Shown here: positions 62,884 through 64,000 of the stretch, one piece after another
Layout of the letters: each line of letters begins with the position of its first letter
Numbering within the stretch: position 1 is the first letter of the stretch
Assembly (NCBI RefSeq): GCF_040833995.1
Contig: NZ_CP162137.1
Span: 1,205,001-1,269,000 of the forward strand
Direction of reading: 5' to 3'
DNA length: 64,000 nucleotides
Source of the DNA: Leptospira sp. WS58.C1
Lineage (GTDB): Bacteria > Spirochaetota > Leptospiria > Leptospirales > Leptospiraceae
Translations under genes and position numbers: made by a program
Notes under the pieces: model-generated
Told to the model about the DNA's origin: nothing
Databases searched by the model: none
The model's input: only the letters and a program-made list of their open reading frames with translations

Positions 62884-64000
62884 TTATTCCATTTCCGCTA
62901 AAGAATATCCCGTTTCCAAATAAAACTGGAAAGTTTTGTCCAGGCTATAAGGTCCCGCATATCTGGAAAGATCCTTCTCCAGTTCTTGGGCCTTTAGATT
63001 TTTATACATGTCCTTCCATTCTTTGGAAATGATGAGAGCCGATTCTTCAGGTTCCGTTTCCGCTACGGATCGGAGGGCGAATGCCAATACTTCCCAACTG
63101 AAAGAAGAATGTTTGAGAAGTACGTTCCATTCTTCAAGGCTTGGACTTTTTTTTGTGCGGATGATCTCTTCTAATAATTCCGTTCCTAAAATCCCCGAGT
63201 CCGATCCTATTTGTATATAATATCTTCGTAAAGGAAGAAGATAGTCCTTATCCGGGAAAATATTTTTTCTGAGAGAAAGTAAGAGCGCTCTTCTTGCGAA
63301 CGCAGCGGACTCGAGGAATCTTCTCTGGTCCAGATATTCCATACTTAAAATGTGATGAAAGATCGGTTCGTCTCTGAAGATATTTGCTCTTTCCAGTAGT
63401 CCTTCTTCATATAGATTGGAATCTTTGGATTTATAAGATAAAATACAAAGTCTATGTAGGCTTTTGTTTCTGGGGAAGTAGGGTAGGAATCTTTTGCATC
63501 TTGCGATAGAGTCGTCTATCTTTCCCGCTTTCTGGAAACCGGAGATCTCATCTAATAGAGCTTGTTCTTCCGCTTGGTAAGGGTTGGTTGATTCTAATTC
63601 TTTTAAAGCGGCTTTATAATATTCAATATCTCCGATTCTCGAAGACCAGAGTAATGTTTTGTATCTGAGTTCCCTATTTTCCGGATCGCGGGACAATAAT
63701 ACCCTGGCGGTGTTTAGCGCTTTGTCCGGGAATCTGAGCGAATCATACAGTTCGGTCATTTCTTCCAATAATTTGGTTTGGTCCGGATTTAATCTTAGGC
63801 TTGTTTCGTAACTTTTGAGCGCTTCTAATTCTTCTCCTTTTCCTTTTTGGGATTTTCCTAAAATCCAATAGTAACGGAAGTCTCTAGGCTCTCCTGTCTC
63901 GTCGGCGATCTGTAATTTTTCTAATGCTTGTTGGTATCTGCCTCTTGCCGCTTCTTCGCCTGCCTGCTGGATCAGCTCTTCCCAAGAAAAGGTTGAACTC
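62884..64000 (-). CDS. TPR-repeat protein, partial at window end
   Basis: The frame stays open on the minus strand from the stop at 62884 to the end of the window, giving at least 372 residues with the true start outside. Helical pairs of TPR type are visible: ARGRYQQALEKLQIAD, EALKSYETSLRLNPD, KALNTARVLLSRDPENRE and ESAAFARRALLLSLRK. The rest continues as less regular helical repeats. TPR proteins act as binding scaffolds. The TTG at 63768 begins an internal frame and is not the gene start. Confidence 0.8.
   Translation of the reverse strand, partial: SSTFSWEELIQQAGEEAARGRYQQALEKLQIADETGEPRDFRYYWILGKSQKGKGEELEALKSYETSLRLNPDQTKLLEEMTELYDSLRFPDKALNTARVLLSRDPENRELRYKTLLWSSRIGDIEYYKAALKELESTNPYQAEEQALLDEISGFQKAGKIDDSIARCKRFLPYFPRNKSLHRLCILSYKSKDSNLYEEGLLERANIFRDEPIFHHILSMEYLDQRRFLESAAFARRALLLSLRKNIFPDKDYLLPLRRYYIQIGSDSGILGTELLEEIIRTKKSPSLEEWNVLLKHSSFSWEVLAFALRSVAETEPEESALIISKEWKDMYKNLKAQELEKDLSRYAGPYSLDKTFQFYLETGYSLAEME

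Overview
The window reads as chromosomal DNA of a Leptospira-like spirochaete: moderately AT-rich, diderm (TonB-dependent receptor, RND/MMPL exporter, a very large number of lipoproteins with short spirochaete-style lipoboxes), a 7TM/SpoIIE phosphatase, the LA_1396-type lipoprotein and several proteins I know only as Leptospira hypotheticals. No rRNA, tRNA, CRISPR array, transposase or prophage gene was recognised. The assignment rests on protein character, not on a marker gene.

Layout. 1-4.3 kb: 3' end of a probable LysR regulator, a one-chain biotin-dependent acyl-CoA carboxylase, a small secreted protein. 4.35-8.4 kb (minus): sulfate uptake operon sbp-cysT-cysW-cysA with a promoter and an internal hairpin. 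8.5-16.2 kb (plus): SpoIIE-type phosphatase, a 44-residue small protein, a large membrane protein, a DUF445 protein, two small lipoproteins, pirin. 16.3-19.1 kb: HtrA-like protease, ABM protein, nitronate monooxygenase, DUF1145 protein. 19.4-23.5 kb (minus): MlaC/HpnM-like carrier, MMPL/HpnN-like transporter and lipoprotein in overlapping frames, a probable lipid-export unit. 23.6-31.1 kb: Het-C/phospholipase-C-like protein behind two near-identical palindromes, a glycosyltransferase, surface/lipoprotein pairs, sterol-desaturase-family and saccharopine-dehydrogenase-family enzymes, a HEGGH lipoprotein.

31.3-32.25 kb holds an AT-rich VapBC-type toxin-antitoxin pair between 15-bp inverted repeats. 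32.5-45.5 kb is the most striking block: circularly permuted ATP-grasp, alpha-E, and transglutaminase-DUF2126 proteins, then an imelysin-like lipoprotein and a TonB-dependent receptor, then a second ATP-grasp/alpha-E fusion and a second transglutaminase, all on one strand with short gaps or overlaps. It looks like a peptide/amide-ligation system built around an outer-membrane uptake gate; the product is unknown.

46-55.6 kb: acyl-CoA desaturase, pyrE, two unknown proteins, a LolD/FtsX-type ABC exporter, a SpoIID lipoprotein, an RlmD/TrmA-like RNA methyltransferase. 55.7-64 kb: unknown and TRL-like lipoproteins, an alpha/beta-hydrolase lipoprotein, a DUF4105 protein, tandem DUF3015 proteins and a TPR protein running off the window end.

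Non-coding DNA is also informative: a CACAGAG-type repeat family occurs at three loci, each at the 3' end of a gene, and two GC-rich structured intergenic elements stand out from the AT-rich background.
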